Source: Gammaproteobacteria bacterium (GTDB taxonomy: Bacteria; Pseudomonadota; Gammaproteobacteria; Pseudomonadales; Cellvibrionaceae). From it: DNA of 64,000 nucleotides. The first letter of the stretch is position 1, and each line of letters begins with the position of its first letter. Position numbers and translations under genes: made by a program. Below are positions 26,764-35,532 of this stretch, in pieces. The notes under the pieces are model-generated. The model had not been told where the DNA came from and did no database searches. It was given only the letters and a program-made list of their open reading frames with translations. The stretch covers positions 1-64,000 of the forward strand of contig SEBV01000005.1 of the NCBI GenBank assembly GCA_004172865.1, in the 5' to 3' direction.

Positions 26764-28775
26764 TGTGCTTGCTTCCTTAACGCGGTGTCATACAAACGCG
26801 CTACGGCCAAATGCGATTGCGCCAAATAACGGTTCAACCGCTTTTCGTGTGCACTTAATTGTGTATCCACTTTTTCTCTTAATTTTTCAGCGCGAATATC
26901 TACCATGCCGGTGAGATTTTTAAGTTGCGTATCCACTTGAGCTTGTTGAGCTTGGATGCGCGCAAACATAGGTTGCAGATCTTGCCCCGTCGCGGTGATT
27001 ACCTCAACTTTTTCACGATTGGATTTTATATTGGCGATGGCCGCATTCATCTCAGCTGCGGAATTTTCCAACGCAACGAGATTCGCAGGGAAATCTTGCG
27101 CAGCGCGCCACAATAAAATACCGCGTGAAACCCAGAGCCGATCTTCATAGTCGGTAACATCTTGACCATCGGCTTTCATGCGTTCGATAGTATTTGCAGC
27201 GCGTTCTACGGCAGCAAAGCTTTTGCGGGTTTGCTCATCGGCAAGCGCCATATAATCATTATTAGCTTTGATGGTGGCGATGCGTTTAATCAGCGCATCG
27301 CGCTCCTGCTGAATTTTTTCCTGTTTTTCTACTAGGGATTGTTGCGCAAGCTGCTGTTCTTTTTGTTGACGCAACAATTGCTTTTGTTGCAACAACTCAT
27401 TGTAAGCGGTGAGCTTCGGTTGCCATTCCAATAATAATTTTTGTAATTTTAAAAGATCACGTAGATCCAAAACTGCAGTTTGAAAATCATTTTGCGAAAA
27501 CAATTCACGCAAATAAATGGAACGGGTTTTTATAACACTGGTACCGCTAAGTTTTAACCAGTTTTGACCATCATCAGTAATTAACGCAGTGAGCGTGCCG
27601 GGTTCATTTTTCTTTTCAAGTTCACGCAATTCTTCATCTGATACAGGTTTGCTACTGACTAAAGTTAGTAATTCTCCAGCTGTTAATGTCGCGCGCATAT
27701 CGCGCACCAGCGCAATTTCCTGATCCAATAAAGTTTCTGCTTTTTCATATTCACGCAGCGCATCGCCGGGAGCATTTAATTTTTCGTATGCAAACGGTAG
27801 CGCAAGTAAAGCTTCCTGCGCGGCGGGAAATAATAAGCTGCGCTCTTGCAAAACTTGCCAAGGCCTGATGGCATCCGCATATTTTTCTTGCGCAATCGCA
27901 GCCCAACCGTAACCTAACAATGCTTGATTGGATTCAATACCATCCAAACGAACTTTGCGAAATTCTTCAATAGCGGCGAGATAACTTTTATCGTGTAAAT
28001 AGGTGTAGCCAATAGCTGTATGCGCTTTGTCGAGCAGCGTTAAATATTCGAGACGCGAACTATTATCCTCATCAAACGAAAGTTCTGTTAATTGATTAAA
28101 GTATTCTTTGGCGGCAGTCATATCGCCGTTGCGGGCGTTGGCAGCACCTAAATTGTAAAGTGCGTAGGGCTCCCACTGCGCCAGCTTATCTTTTTCAATT
28201 TTTCTGATACTAAAAGGCGCAAGATCATTTTGTTTAATTTGTAAGTTGATTTGCAGTGAATGCATTTCGGCCAACAAATCCACATTAAATTTTTCGCTGA
28301 CGCGACTAAAACTTGTACCTGCCGCAGCCCATTCGCCGCGGGCGTATTGTAATTTTCCGAGATAAAACCAGGCGGCATCGCGCACATTTTGCGGACGACT
28401 TTGATCTTGCAATAGATGATTGAATAATTCTTCGGCGTGATTTTGCATCCCGAACGCGAGACTTAGACCGCCCGCAATTAATTCAGGATTATTGCCGTGA
28501 CCATGAATGCCATCGCGCGCATCGGCAACCATAAGTTCGGCGATAGCCGGAATATATTCTTGCTGATAATAATGATAAAGCGCTACACCGTAGCGTAAAT
28601 CGGCAACTTCGGTTTTTGGTTTTTCAGCGGCTATTGCTGTGCTGATTGGCAAGGCAATGCACATCGCCAGTAGCGATGTTTGCAATAGTTTGCGAGCGCG
28701 AGTCGCCGGTTTATGCAGCCGCGCGGCGCTATATGATTCCACGAGGAATTGCATCATAGCTACTCGGCTTTCCAT
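26760..28775 (-). CDS. Exported TPR and coiled-coil protein
   Basis: A 671-residue exported protein. The signal peptide sits behind an unusually long N-terminal part (RKLLQTSLLAMCIALPISTAIAA, cleavage about residue 48), so a later start (ATG ATG at 28757/28754) may be the true one; the one at 28775 overlaps the previous gene by 16 bases. Residues 55-350 hold TPR repeats (GVALYHYYQQEYIPAIAELM, AWFYLGKLQYARGEWAAAGT); the rest has long Gln/Lys/Glu-rich coiled coils (LLQQKQLLRQQKEQQLAQQS). Second gene of the operon. Confidence 0.8.
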   Translation of the reverse strand: MESRVAMMQFLVESYSAARLHKPATRARKLLQTSLLAMCIALPISTAIAAEKPKTEVADLRYGVALYHYYQQEYIPAIAELMVADARDGIHGHGNNPELIAGGLSLAFGMQNHAEELFNHLLQDQSRPQNVRDAAWFYLGKLQYARGEWAAAGTSFSRVSEKFNVDLLAEMHSLQINLQIKQNDLAPFSIRKIEKDKLAQWEPYALYNLGAANARNGDMTAAKEYFNQLTELSFDEDNSSRLEYLTLLDKAHTAIGYTYLHDKSYLAAIEEFRKVRLDGIESNQALLGYGWAAIAQEKYADAIRPWQVLQERSLLFPAAQEALLALPFAYEKLNAPGDALREYEKAETLLDQEIALVRDMRATLTAGELLTLVSSKPVSDEELRELEKKNEPGTLTALITDDGQNWLKLSGTSVIKTRSIYLRELFSQNDFQTAVLDLRDLLKLQKLLLEWQPKLTAYNELLQQKQLLRQQKEQQLAQQSLVEKQEKIQQERDALIKRIATIKANNDYMALADEQTRKSFAAVERAANTIERMKADGQDVTDYEDRLWVSRGILLWRAAQDFPANLVALENSAAEMNAAIANIKSNREKVEVITATGQDLQPMFARIQAQQAQVDTQLKNLTGMVDIRAEKLREKVDTQLSAHEKRLNRYLAQSHLAVARLYDTALRKQAQ

Positions 28776-29380
28776 TCTTTAATTTGAAAAGTTGGTTGCA
28801 ATTCTGCCGATGAATCGATGATTTTTAATTCGAGAACAAGTGGAGTTTGCGCTTTGTTAACAATCAACTTGGCGCCGCGTTTGTAATCTTGCTCCGGGCC
28901 GCGACCGGTGAAAAATGCGCTGATTTCATGTTCACCGGTTTTTAAATTGCCAATATATAAACGCTGCACGCCACCGCGAAACAGGGCGCTGATTTGTTTA
29001 TCTGTATAGAGTTCGCTCGCAACCAATTTATTGTCGATTTCAAGTTTGACGGCATCAAGATTGAAAAACTGACCGAGATCCATCGATAAATAAACCGCAA
29101 CTTGGTTACTCGGCGGATACAACAATTCTTCTTCAAGGATCAACAGATCACGATTGAGATTGAGTACAGAGACTTTTAAATTTTCTACCTGCGGAGTTAC
29201 TGCAGGTTGCTGAACGGATTCAACTGGAGTGGTTGATGTTGGACGCGGAGCCGCTGGTGCAGTTACCGCCGGGCTGCTGCTGGAAGCCGCAGGCACTGAC
29301 TCTTGCGCGACTACTAGACTGCTGATGCAGAGTGAAAAAATAAATCCCAACAGCGGTAATTTTACCGATTGAATGAACAT
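28760..29380 (-). CDS. Exported protein, first gene of the Agl-Glt-like operon
   Basis: A 206-residue protein with a signal peptide (LPLLGFIFSLCISSLVVAQ, cleavage about residue 26), then a Ser/Pro/Ala/Thr-rich segment to about 62 and a folded C-terminal part with beta-rich pattern (VYLSMDLGQFFNLDAVKLEI, GVQRLYIGNLKTGEHEISAF). It has no family I recognise; the carboxyl part reads like a small Ig-like or carbohydrate-binding-like beta domain, which is speculation. First gene after a 252-base gap, in which I found no clear promoter. Confidence 0.75.
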   Translation of the reverse strand: MFIQSVKLPLLGFIFSLCISSLVVAQESVPAASSSSPAVTAPAAPRPTSTTPVESVQQPAVTPQVENLKVSVLNLNRDLLILEEELLYPPSNQVAVYLSMDLGQFFNLDAVKLEIDNKLVASELYTDKQISALFRGGVQRLYIGNLKTGEHEISAFFTGRGPEQDYKRGAKLIVNKAQTPLVLELKIIDSSAELQPTFQIKEWKAE

Positions 29381-29632
29381 GCCTGCCCCGCCTTGTGTCG
29401 TGCCAATTGTTATTTGCGATTACGCATTCTAGAAGCCCATGACTTTATTCGGTGTGACTCTCTCCACACTTACTCCACCCGTCTCGGTGGTTTACGAAAA
29501 CATTTTTGGATTGCGGCAAAATCAAGCACTTGGAGGGTGTGACGCTTAATACTTGCCGTGAAGTCTGTCGTTAAGGATAGCTGGTGTTTGTGGCGGGATT
29601 AAAAATTTCACACAAAAACTTTCATTTCGTGA

Positions 29633-30640
29633 TCAAGGTGGCGTTAAACCTTTGCTATAGAGAACTTTGCCTGTTTCGGTGATAACAACTGCATCAAAAC
29701 CGGGCAAACTATCAATCAACGCCAGCCCTTTTTCCGAGCCCATAATGAAAATGGTTTTGGTAAGCGGATCGGTATCGAAACCCTGAGGGCCAATCACGCT
29801 GACGCTAATAATGCCGTGGGGTGACTTTCCGGTTTTGGGATTTATGATGTGATGAACGCGTTGCCCATCTTTATCGATAAAAAACCGCTCGTAATCGCCC
29901 GAGGTTGAGATAGCGCAGTTTTCCAGTGGCAAGGTAATCGCCACGGCATTTTTATCATCGGCGCGTGGATTGCGGATGCCGACCAACCAGGGTTTACCAA
30001 GTTTGTCACCGATAACTCGACTATCCCCACCAGCGCTAACATTCGCATTAGTAATGCCGAATTTGCGCAAAATCTCCGCGCCGCGATCAACCGCAAAACC
30101 TTTGGCGATTCCGCCCAAATCTATGTAGACCTTGGGGTGATCAAAATAAACCGTGTTGTTTTTGGCATCGAGGTGGATAAATTTGTAGTTAATCTGCGGC
30201 ACGAGTTCTTTGAATTGTTCATCAGTCGGCTTCAAACCTTTACGGTAATCGTAATAACGCGCGAGGGATGCAAAGGTGATATCGAAAGCGCCGCCACTCA
30301 ATTCGCTGTAGTGATTTGCTTTTTGGATGATGCTTGCCAATTCTGCTGAAATCGGCATGGGATGGGCAGCAGTGGACTTGGGGGCGAGATCATTAACACG
30401 AGAGAGTTCGCTGGTGGGAATAAACGGGCTGTATTGCTGATCGATGCGATGCATTTCGGCCATGACGGCGGCTATGGCTTCTTTGGCTTTGGCATCATCT
30501 TCATGAAAAAGCGTAACGTTGATGACGGTGCCCATAATATTTTGAGTATCGCCATGCCAGCCTGCGTAAGCCGGTATAACCGAGAGATTCAGGATGCACA
30601 AACAGACTGCAATCAGCTTTTTCACGAAAATTCCTAACAT
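29633..30640 (-). CDS. apbE: FAD:protein FMN transferase ApbE
   Basis: Attaches FMN covalently to Thr/Ser of target flavoproteins, using FAD. 335 residues with a signal peptide (LIAVCLCILNLSVIPAYA), so periplasmic. Family blocks: YSPFIPTSELSRVNDL, GGAFDITFASLARYYDYRKG, VYIDLGGIAKGFAVDRGAE (FAD binding), VSAGGDSRVIG, and HHIINPKTGKSPHG with PLTKTIFIMG (metal and catalytic region). It lies 25 bases after gspN, so it may be the last gene of the secretion operon, and 252 bases before the Agl-like operon. No obvious target such as Nqr or FMN-binding proteins is nearby. Confidence 0.93.
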   Translation of the reverse strand: MLGIFVKKLIAVCLCILNLSVIPAYAGWHGDTQNIMGTVINVTLFHEDDAKAKEAIAAVMAEMHRIDQQYSPFIPTSELSRVNDLAPKSTAAHPMPISAELASIIQKANHYSELSGGAFDITFASLARYYDYRKGLKPTDEQFKELVPQINYKFIHLDAKNNTVYFDHPKVYIDLGGIAKGFAVDRGAEILRKFGITNANVSAGGDSRVIGDKLGKPWLVGIRNPRADDKNAVAITLPLENCAISTSGDYERFFIDKDGQRVHHIINPKTGKSPHGIISVSVIGPQGFDTDPLTKTIFIMGSEKGLALIDSLPGFDAVVITETGKVLYSKGLTPP

Positions 30641-30665
30641 CGAATTAGAAATGCAAACACCTGGA

Positions 30666-31469
30666 TTAGAAGTTCAAATCCACCAGATATACCAGATTGC
30701 CTTGCGCATCGTTAGCTTGCGGCACGGCAAACATCGACAACCAGGCGCTGGCATTTAACTCGCGAAAATAAGGCTCGGGTAACGAGAGACCACCTTTAAC
30801 GCTACCGCCGGTTGGAAATGGCAGAGTTGCAACCAGATCCAAATGCACTGGGCTATTTATATCCATAATATGTGCGGTTAAACCCTTCTTTCCGTCATCG
30901 ACCAGATCAGCACCGACGCCACCGAGAGACATCCAGTTTGAGCCGTTATAGATTTTTACATTCATCCAACTGGCCTTGCCGCGTATGGCGAGTAATTGGC
31001 TGTTTTCTATTTCCAGCTTTTCCAGTACCAAACCGAGTTGTCCATCAATTGCGAGCGGCAACAGCGGCTGCACTAATACGGCAGGGAAGCTCGCATTAGC
31101 ATTTCTTACAGTGATGCCAGTTTTGCCTTTGAAGCACACAGTGCCATCAAATTGCTGATTATCCATTTGGGTAGTAATCAGCGCGCAGGGCTTGAGGGTA
31201 AACAGTGAGAGGATTTGCAGCTTCCAGGTAAGTTGACCCAACGAGTGGTCAGCACCTTTAATTTTTACACTCACGAGACTGGCGCGGCCTGTCCATAGAG
31301 TGCCGGAAACACCGCTCATGGCGAGATCGCCGCTGCGCGTTAATGCGTAAGCGCCCCAGATTGCGGGCAAATTGCTGATCACAAAATACAGCCAGACAAT
31401 AACACCCAGAGTGATCCAGAATTTTTTACTCGCATTTAGTTGCGGCAGAGCCACGGCTGGAGAAATCAT
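30666..31469 (-). CDS. gspN: Type II secretion system protein N
   Basis: A 267-residue inner-membrane protein with one N-terminal helix (WITLGVIVWLYFVISNLPAIW) and a periplasmic body with the GspN features (LGQLTWKLQILSLFTLKPCA, FPTGGSVKGGLSLPEPY). It is a variably present, accessory component of the secreton. Last gsp gene of gspCDEFGHIJKLMN, 40 bases after gspM. Confidence 0.85.
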   Translation of the reverse strand: MISPAVALPQLNASKKFWITLGVIVWLYFVISNLPAIWGAYALTRSGDLAMSGVSGTLWTGRASLVSVKIKGADHSLGQLTWKLQILSLFTLKPCALITTQMDNQQFDGTVCFKGKTGITVRNANASFPAVLVQPLLPLAIDGQLGLVLEKLEIENSQLLAIRGKASWMNVKIYNGSNWMSLGGVGADLVDDGKKGLTAHIMDINSPVHLDLVATLPFPTGGSVKGGLSLPEPYFRELNASAWLSMFAVPQANDAQGNLVYLVDLNF

Positions 31470-31509
31470 CTACGAATTAACCTTTTTATGTATTTGTTGC
31501 TCTGCTGCA

Positions 31510-31989
31510 TTATGGCTTGGCGAGACGGACGTTAACGGAAACCTGGCCGGGATCGTTGGCGGCGGTAATCGATAACTCGCGAATGACGATGTGGTATTTG
31601 GTTTCAAGATCGTACAGCCATTGCATCAAGGTTTCGGATGCAACTTTATCAACCCGCACGCGCGCTTCACCGCCAGTGCCGGGCGTAAAACTGCCCATGG
31701 TCATGCCGTTATCGCGCAGGCTGGAATCGATTAAACCGCTGATATCGCCGGATGCATTAACCTGACTGGATTGCTTGCTCAAGATTTCGTATTGCTTCGC
31801 CAACAACTGCACTTTACCTAGAGTTTGTTGATTGCTTTCGGTGGTTTTGAGCAGCGAATCACGCTTATTGTTCAAGGGTGATAAGACCGCAAGCCAGATA
31901 ATGTAGAAAACAATTAGCAATGCACCTATGAGCAAGGTCATTTGCTCGCGACGATTAAATTGGGAAAGTGAATTCAGTAATTTATCCAT
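31510..31989 (-). CDS. gspM: Type II secretion system protein M
   Basis: A 159-residue assembly-platform protein. Basic N-terminus, a membrane helix (TLLIGALLIVFYIIWLAVLSP), a coiled-coil stretch (LLKTTESNQQTLGKVQLLAK) and a C-terminal ferredoxin-like domain (VASETLMQWLYDLETKYHIV). It partners with GspL. It starts 17 bases after gspL. Confidence 0.9.
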   Translation of the reverse strand: MDKLLNSLSQFNRREQMTLLIGALLIVFYIIWLAVLSPLNNKRDSLLKTTESNQQTLGKVQLLAKQYEILSKQSSQVNASGDISGLIDSSLRDNGMTMGSFTPGTGGEARVRVDKVASETLMQWLYDLETKYHIVIRELSITAANDPGQVSVNVRLAKP

Positions 31990-32006
31990 GATATTTATCT
32001 CGCAGC

Positions 32007-33302
32007 CTATCGTTGTGGCTTGGTGATTTTGATACGGCCGGTGTTGATATCACCCTGCGCGTTGGCCGTTAGCAGTTCGGCCGTAAAACCTTGTGCACTG
32101 ATGGATTGGCGCAGCGCATCGATAGTATTGAATGAATGCGCTTGAACATTAATAGACATTTCGCCGGTGTCTGCCGAGTAGGAAATCACTTTGACGGTGA
32201 CATCTGGATTCACCGCCACAATCGGTAACACGCCGGAAAACATCGCAGTTACACTGCCGGATTGTGTTTTTGGTTGCAGCTGTTGTAGCTTCAAGCGCAG
32301 ACGCTTTTCAGGATCATCCGATTGACCATTGGGCATTACGCTGCGATAGGTAGCTTCCATCTGCTGGCGCAGCTGCAAATTTTGTTTATTGAGTTTGTAG
32401 ATATTAAAGCCGAGCACGCCGACGTAAACCACGAAAGTGATCAGCGCTAGAATTCCAACGTCGCGCCAGAGTTTCATCCAACGCTCCAACGGCAAACGTT
32501 GCGAGAATTCTGCCTGGCATAAATCTATAGCTCTACCGTCATAATCCAGTTGCCATTGATCAACGAGTACTTGCGCGCTAACGCGCTCAGCCAACAGCTC
32601 GGGGAGATTTTTATAAAGTGCATCCAACTCCTCTTGATCATTTGCGCGCAGTACCAGATAGGGCAAATTATCCCCAACTTTTTGTGCTGAAATAAGCAGA
32701 TCAAGCGCTGGAGACAATAGCGGCAATGGCACGCTAAAACCTTCCTGCTCTGCAAATCGCAAATTTACCTGACCATTTTCCAACCCTACAACCCAGGTTG
32801 CGAAAGGAATGGCGCTGAGATTTGCTTCTGCAGCTTCGGTTTCTAACAAAGTTGGTTCGAGCGGTTCTTGCGAAGCAGGTGCTTGCAGGGGTAACAGTAA
32901 CGGTGTGGACCAGCAGCGAGTGATCTCTACACCAATATTGGCGAACTGGTTGAAGATAGCTTTAAGCCATTGCTTATCCGTGTAAGCGAGAGTGACTTTA
33001 CCCGCAGTTGGTGTGCCGAGCGCTACATGTAAATCGTCGATATCGCCAACAATAGATTCTTCAAGCTGGAACGGCAGTAAGTTACGTAGATGCTTCTTTT
33101 CTTTTTCGGTGTATTCCAACTCACGAGTAACGACTTTTGCACCGGGTAATAACAACCACGCTTGCTGGCCTACATTACCGAGCACGGCGCGCAGGGCATC
33201 CAAACTGCCGGATGCTTCAGATTGCGCCTGGCCGCCGTTAAGCCAGCACCAACGGAAATTATCTGCGGTGCTATTAATTGACACTACTAATTGTGAGGAC
33301 AT
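32007..33302 (-). CDS. gspL: Type II secretion system protein L
   Basis: A 431-residue platform protein linking the GspE ATPase to the membrane. The cytoplasmic actin-like N-terminal part (VARELEYTEKEKKHLRNLLP-like block, here VVTRELEYTEKEKKHLRNL) runs to about residue 275, a membrane helix follows (VGILALITFVVYVGVLGFNIY), then the periplasmic domain (LRLKLQQLQPKTQSGSVTAM). The start ATG at 33302 is preceded by AAGG; just upstream is the tandem repeat described at 33313-33350. Confidence 0.93.
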   Translation of the reverse strand: MSSQLVVSINSTADNFRWCWLNGGQAQSEASGSLDALRAVLGNVGQQAWLLLPGAKVVTRELEYTEKEKKHLRNLLPFQLEESIVGDIDDLHVALGTPTAGKVTLAYTDKQWLKAIFNQFANIGVEITRCWSTPLLLPLQAPASQEPLEPTLLETEAAEANLSAIPFATWVVGLENGQVNLRFAEQEGFSVPLPLLSPALDLLISAQKVGDNLPYLVLRANDQEELDALYKNLPELLAERVSAQVLVDQWQLDYDGRAIDLCQAEFSQRLPLERWMKLWRDVGILALITFVVYVGVLGFNIYKLNKQNLQLRQQMEATYRSVMPNGQSDDPEKRLRLKLQQLQPKTQSGSVTAMFSGVLPIVAVNPDVTVKVISYSADTGEMSINVQAHSFNTIDALRQSISAQGFTAELLTANAQGDINTGRIKITKPQR

Positions 33303-33312
33303 GAAACCTTAC

Positions 33313-33350
33313 CTGAGGTTGTTCTTGTAGCCTGATGTTGTTCTTATAGA
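33313..33350. repeat. 19-base tandem duplication upstream of gspL
   Basis: CTGAGGTTGTTCTTGTAGC (33313-33331) followed immediately by CTGATGTTGTTCTTATAGA (33332-33350), 16 of 19 identical. It fills most of the 86-base gap between gspK and gspL, the only sizeable gap between consecutive gsp genes. Confidence 0.75.
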
Positions 33351-33388
33351 TTGCGCCGCGCCGATCCTGATCCGCTTAACACAATCGC

Positions 33389-34429
33389 TTAAAAAGTACC
33401 TTCTTCGCGTCGAACCACTTTAAATATCGGATTACCGCGTAATAATAAGCTGCGGCCTATACGGCGCTGATCGCCAATTTCAGCCAAACTCGTCAACCAA
33501 AAATACTTGGTATTAACGGTCAATTCTTTATCCACACCACCGCCGGAAGCACCATTTACTTTGTTCCAAGAGGTATCAAAGTCACCGATACTGGCGTAAT
33601 AGCCAACTCGCGGTGTTTCCGCTTTTAGAGCACTGGCCTGACTTTCGGACAGCGGCGTTAAATCGGTACTGACATTGATACAACGAAACAGCACTTCATC
33701 CATGGTATTAATATTTAAACGCTCGCCGGGCTCCAGTGCAGTCAAATAAGGGCGTAGAGCCCTCATAATCGCCGGCGTTACACCGCGCACCATCTGCAAT
33801 TCTTCAATACTGCGAAACGGCATATTAGCTGCCTGATAAGGATCGGGCTGGCTGAGATAATAATCGTCTTCCGCACCACCGGCTCCCGACGGAGTTTTAT
33901 CTATGTCGGTCCAATCTACTATAGCTTCCAATATAGCCACGGCTTGATCGGGCGATGAAACTATAGGTGTATGTGGATCTTCAGGCACCGTAAGCGTTTG
34001 CAACAAGCGTATAAACATGCGCTGACTAGGGGTGTAGCGCGTCGATTCAAGCGCGCCTTTTGCCGGGTCCAACACCCCCACCACACTGTTCAAATTAAAC
34101 TGACTATTGGCATCTTTGATCGTTATCAGCAAAGTACCCATGTTATCGGGCAAGGCCACCGGAACTTCGGTTCCCCAAAGTTCGGTTGGATAGTCAACTT
34201 CTGGAGGATCAGTCGCCATAAACTTGATGGCCGCACCCTCACCGCTAAATAAATAAGCTCGCGCTTGTGCGCCGCTCCACCGAGCCTCTGCTCGTGTTAA
34301 ACCTAATTGATAATCGCCCGCAAACTTGATGCCCAAGCCAGCCACCAAGGCGACTATCAGTAGCACCATAATCAGCACGGCGCCGGACTGCAATTTCTTA
34401 CCGTTGGGGGATTTCAAATAGCCGCACAC
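33389..34429 (-). CDS. gspK: Type II secretion minor pseudopilin K
   Basis: A 346-residue pseudopilin at the tip of the pseudopilus. The prepilin leader is short and basic (NGKKLQSG) with cleavage before AVLIMVLLIVALVAGLGIKF. The large globular domain contains the usual DWTDIDKTPSGAGGAEDDYY calcium-binding-type block and RSIEELQMVRGVTPAIMRAL (SAM-like helices). A GTG at 34427-34429 with AGG upstream is used as the start; it overlaps gspJ by 32 bases. A TTG 12 bases later is an alternative. Confidence 0.9.
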   Translation of the reverse strand: MCGYLKSPNGKKLQSGAVLIMVLLIVALVAGLGIKFAGDYQLGLTRAEARWSGAQARAYLFSGEGAAIKFMATDPPEVDYPTELWGTEVPVALPDNMGTLLITIKDANSQFNLNSVVGVLDPAKGALESTRYTPSQRMFIRLLQTLTVPEDPHTPIVSSPDQAVAILEAIVDWTDIDKTPSGAGGAEDDYYLSQPDPYQAANMPFRSIEELQMVRGVTPAIMRALRPYLTALEPGERLNINTMDEVLFRCINVSTDLTPLSESQASALKAETPRVGYYASIGDFDTSWNKVNGASGGGVDKELTVNTKYFWLTSLAEIGDQRRIGRSLLLRGNPIFKVVRREEGTF

Positions 34430-35084
34430 TGCTGCCTACCCCCTCAACTTCAATGGTAATCTCAAGTGCAATCGGCATAGCCGCGCTGCCAGTTGCATTT
34501 ACCGGTGGCCAGATTGACTCCCAGCTTTTGCTGTATTCGGAGCCTTCCAACACGCTTTTACCATCGGCTTTAATGCGAGCATCCGACAAAAAACGCAGTT
34601 GCACGTCGGTCACATTTTCAAGTAAGAGCTGATGAAACGCATCGCGCTCAAAATCCACGTTTTCTAAAGGAACATTACGCTCAGGTAAGTAATCCCGCCA
34701 TAACCTGCCCTCCGCAACGCGATAATTCACTTGCTGTAAATCACTGCGCACACGCCCCAAAGGGTTAACCCAGCCTCGACGCGCAAAAAACATAATCAAT
34801 TGAAACGTTTCTTTGCCTTTGGTTTTTTGGCTGGCCGCATCAAACCGGACTTGGGGATTCGCCATTTGCGCATTGATCGGCACTATGTTGCGCATATCCT
34901 GCCCAATCAACTGCCAGGCTTTATCCAATTTATTAACACCCGCCAAAACTTCGCGGGTGCGTTCAGCATTGCGGCTTGCGCCATCAAAGGATTGATAAGC
35001 CATAGCCGCAACCATGGCGGACAAGCCAATGGCAACCACCATTTCCAGCAGGGTGAAACCCTTTTGGTTGCGAGCCCTATTCAC
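34398..35084 (-). CDS. gspJ: Type II secretion minor pseudopilin J
   Basis: A 228-residue pseudopilin. The leader MNRARNQKG is cut before FTLLEMVVAIGLSAMVAAMA, a typical type IV pilin-like N-terminus with Glu5. The rest is the GspJ fold (AWQLIGQDMRNIVPINAQMA, FFARRGWVNPLGRVRSDLQQ). Overlaps gspI by 8 bases and gspK by 32, consistent with stoichiometric coupled translation of the tip complex I-J-K. Confidence 0.93.
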   Translation of the reverse strand: MNRARNQKGFTLLEMVVAIGLSAMVAAMAYQSFDGASRNAERTREVLAGVNKLDKAWQLIGQDMRNIVPINAQMANPQVRFDAASQKTKGKETFQLIMFFARRGWVNPLGRVRSDLQQVNYRVAEGRLWRDYLPERNVPLENVDFERDAFHQLLLENVTDVQLRFLSDARIKADGKSVLEGSEYSKSWESIWPPVNATGSAAMPIALEITIEVEGVGSSVRLFEIPQR

Positions 35085-35532
35085 TCATAAACCCCGTCAA
35101 ATGCGCGATGGGGTCTACTTTTTCCAAATCTTTAACGCCGCTGAAATTGCCACCTCCGGCCAAGCCCAGCACCGCAACATCAATATCAAGCTTTACAATA
35201 CCGGGGACTGGAATTTCTTCGGCGGCGGAGGTTTCAAACTTCCATTGCCATTGCAGGCCCAACATTTCACTTCTGCCAGAATCTTTTCCAGCCATTTTGT
35301 AGTTCGGAAATAGTTCTTTGTTGTTCAAAATGGTTAAACGCGTTAACTGATTTTCAGCTATCCACATCGCGTAAGTCTTATTGCGAATGTGCGCTGCGCC
35401 GTCAATTTGCGTCATCACCAAAATCACCAGCGCGGGCAGCGCCATGGCGACAATCATTAGCGCGACCATAACTTCAACCAGTGTAAAACCTTTGGCCGAG
35501 GGTCTATTAAATTGGCGCGCTCTAACGAACAT
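35077..35532 (-). CDS. gspI: Type II secretion minor pseudopilin I
   Basis: A 151-residue pseudopilin. I start it at the ATG at 35530-35532 (MFVRARQFNRPSAKG, cut before FTLVEVMVALMIVAMALP), which has AAGGA nine bases upstream; the longer in-frame version would overlap gspH deeply. The globular domain has YAMWIAENQLTRLTIL and LGLQWQWKFET. The start overlaps the end of gspH by 11 bases. Confidence 0.92.
   Translation of the reverse strand: MFVRARQFNRPSAKGFTLVEVMVALMIVAMALPALVILVMTQIDGAAHIRNKTYAMWIAENQLTRLTILNNKELFPNYKMAGKDSGRSEMLGLQWQWKFETSAAEEIPVPGIVKLDIDVAVLGLAGGGNFSGVKDLEKVDPIAHLTGFMSE

Noticed and set aside
29381-29632. Sigma-54 promoter before the Agl-Glt-like operon (TGGCACG match)
   Set aside because: The GG and GC elements are 11 bases apart, not 10, and the -12 element does not match.
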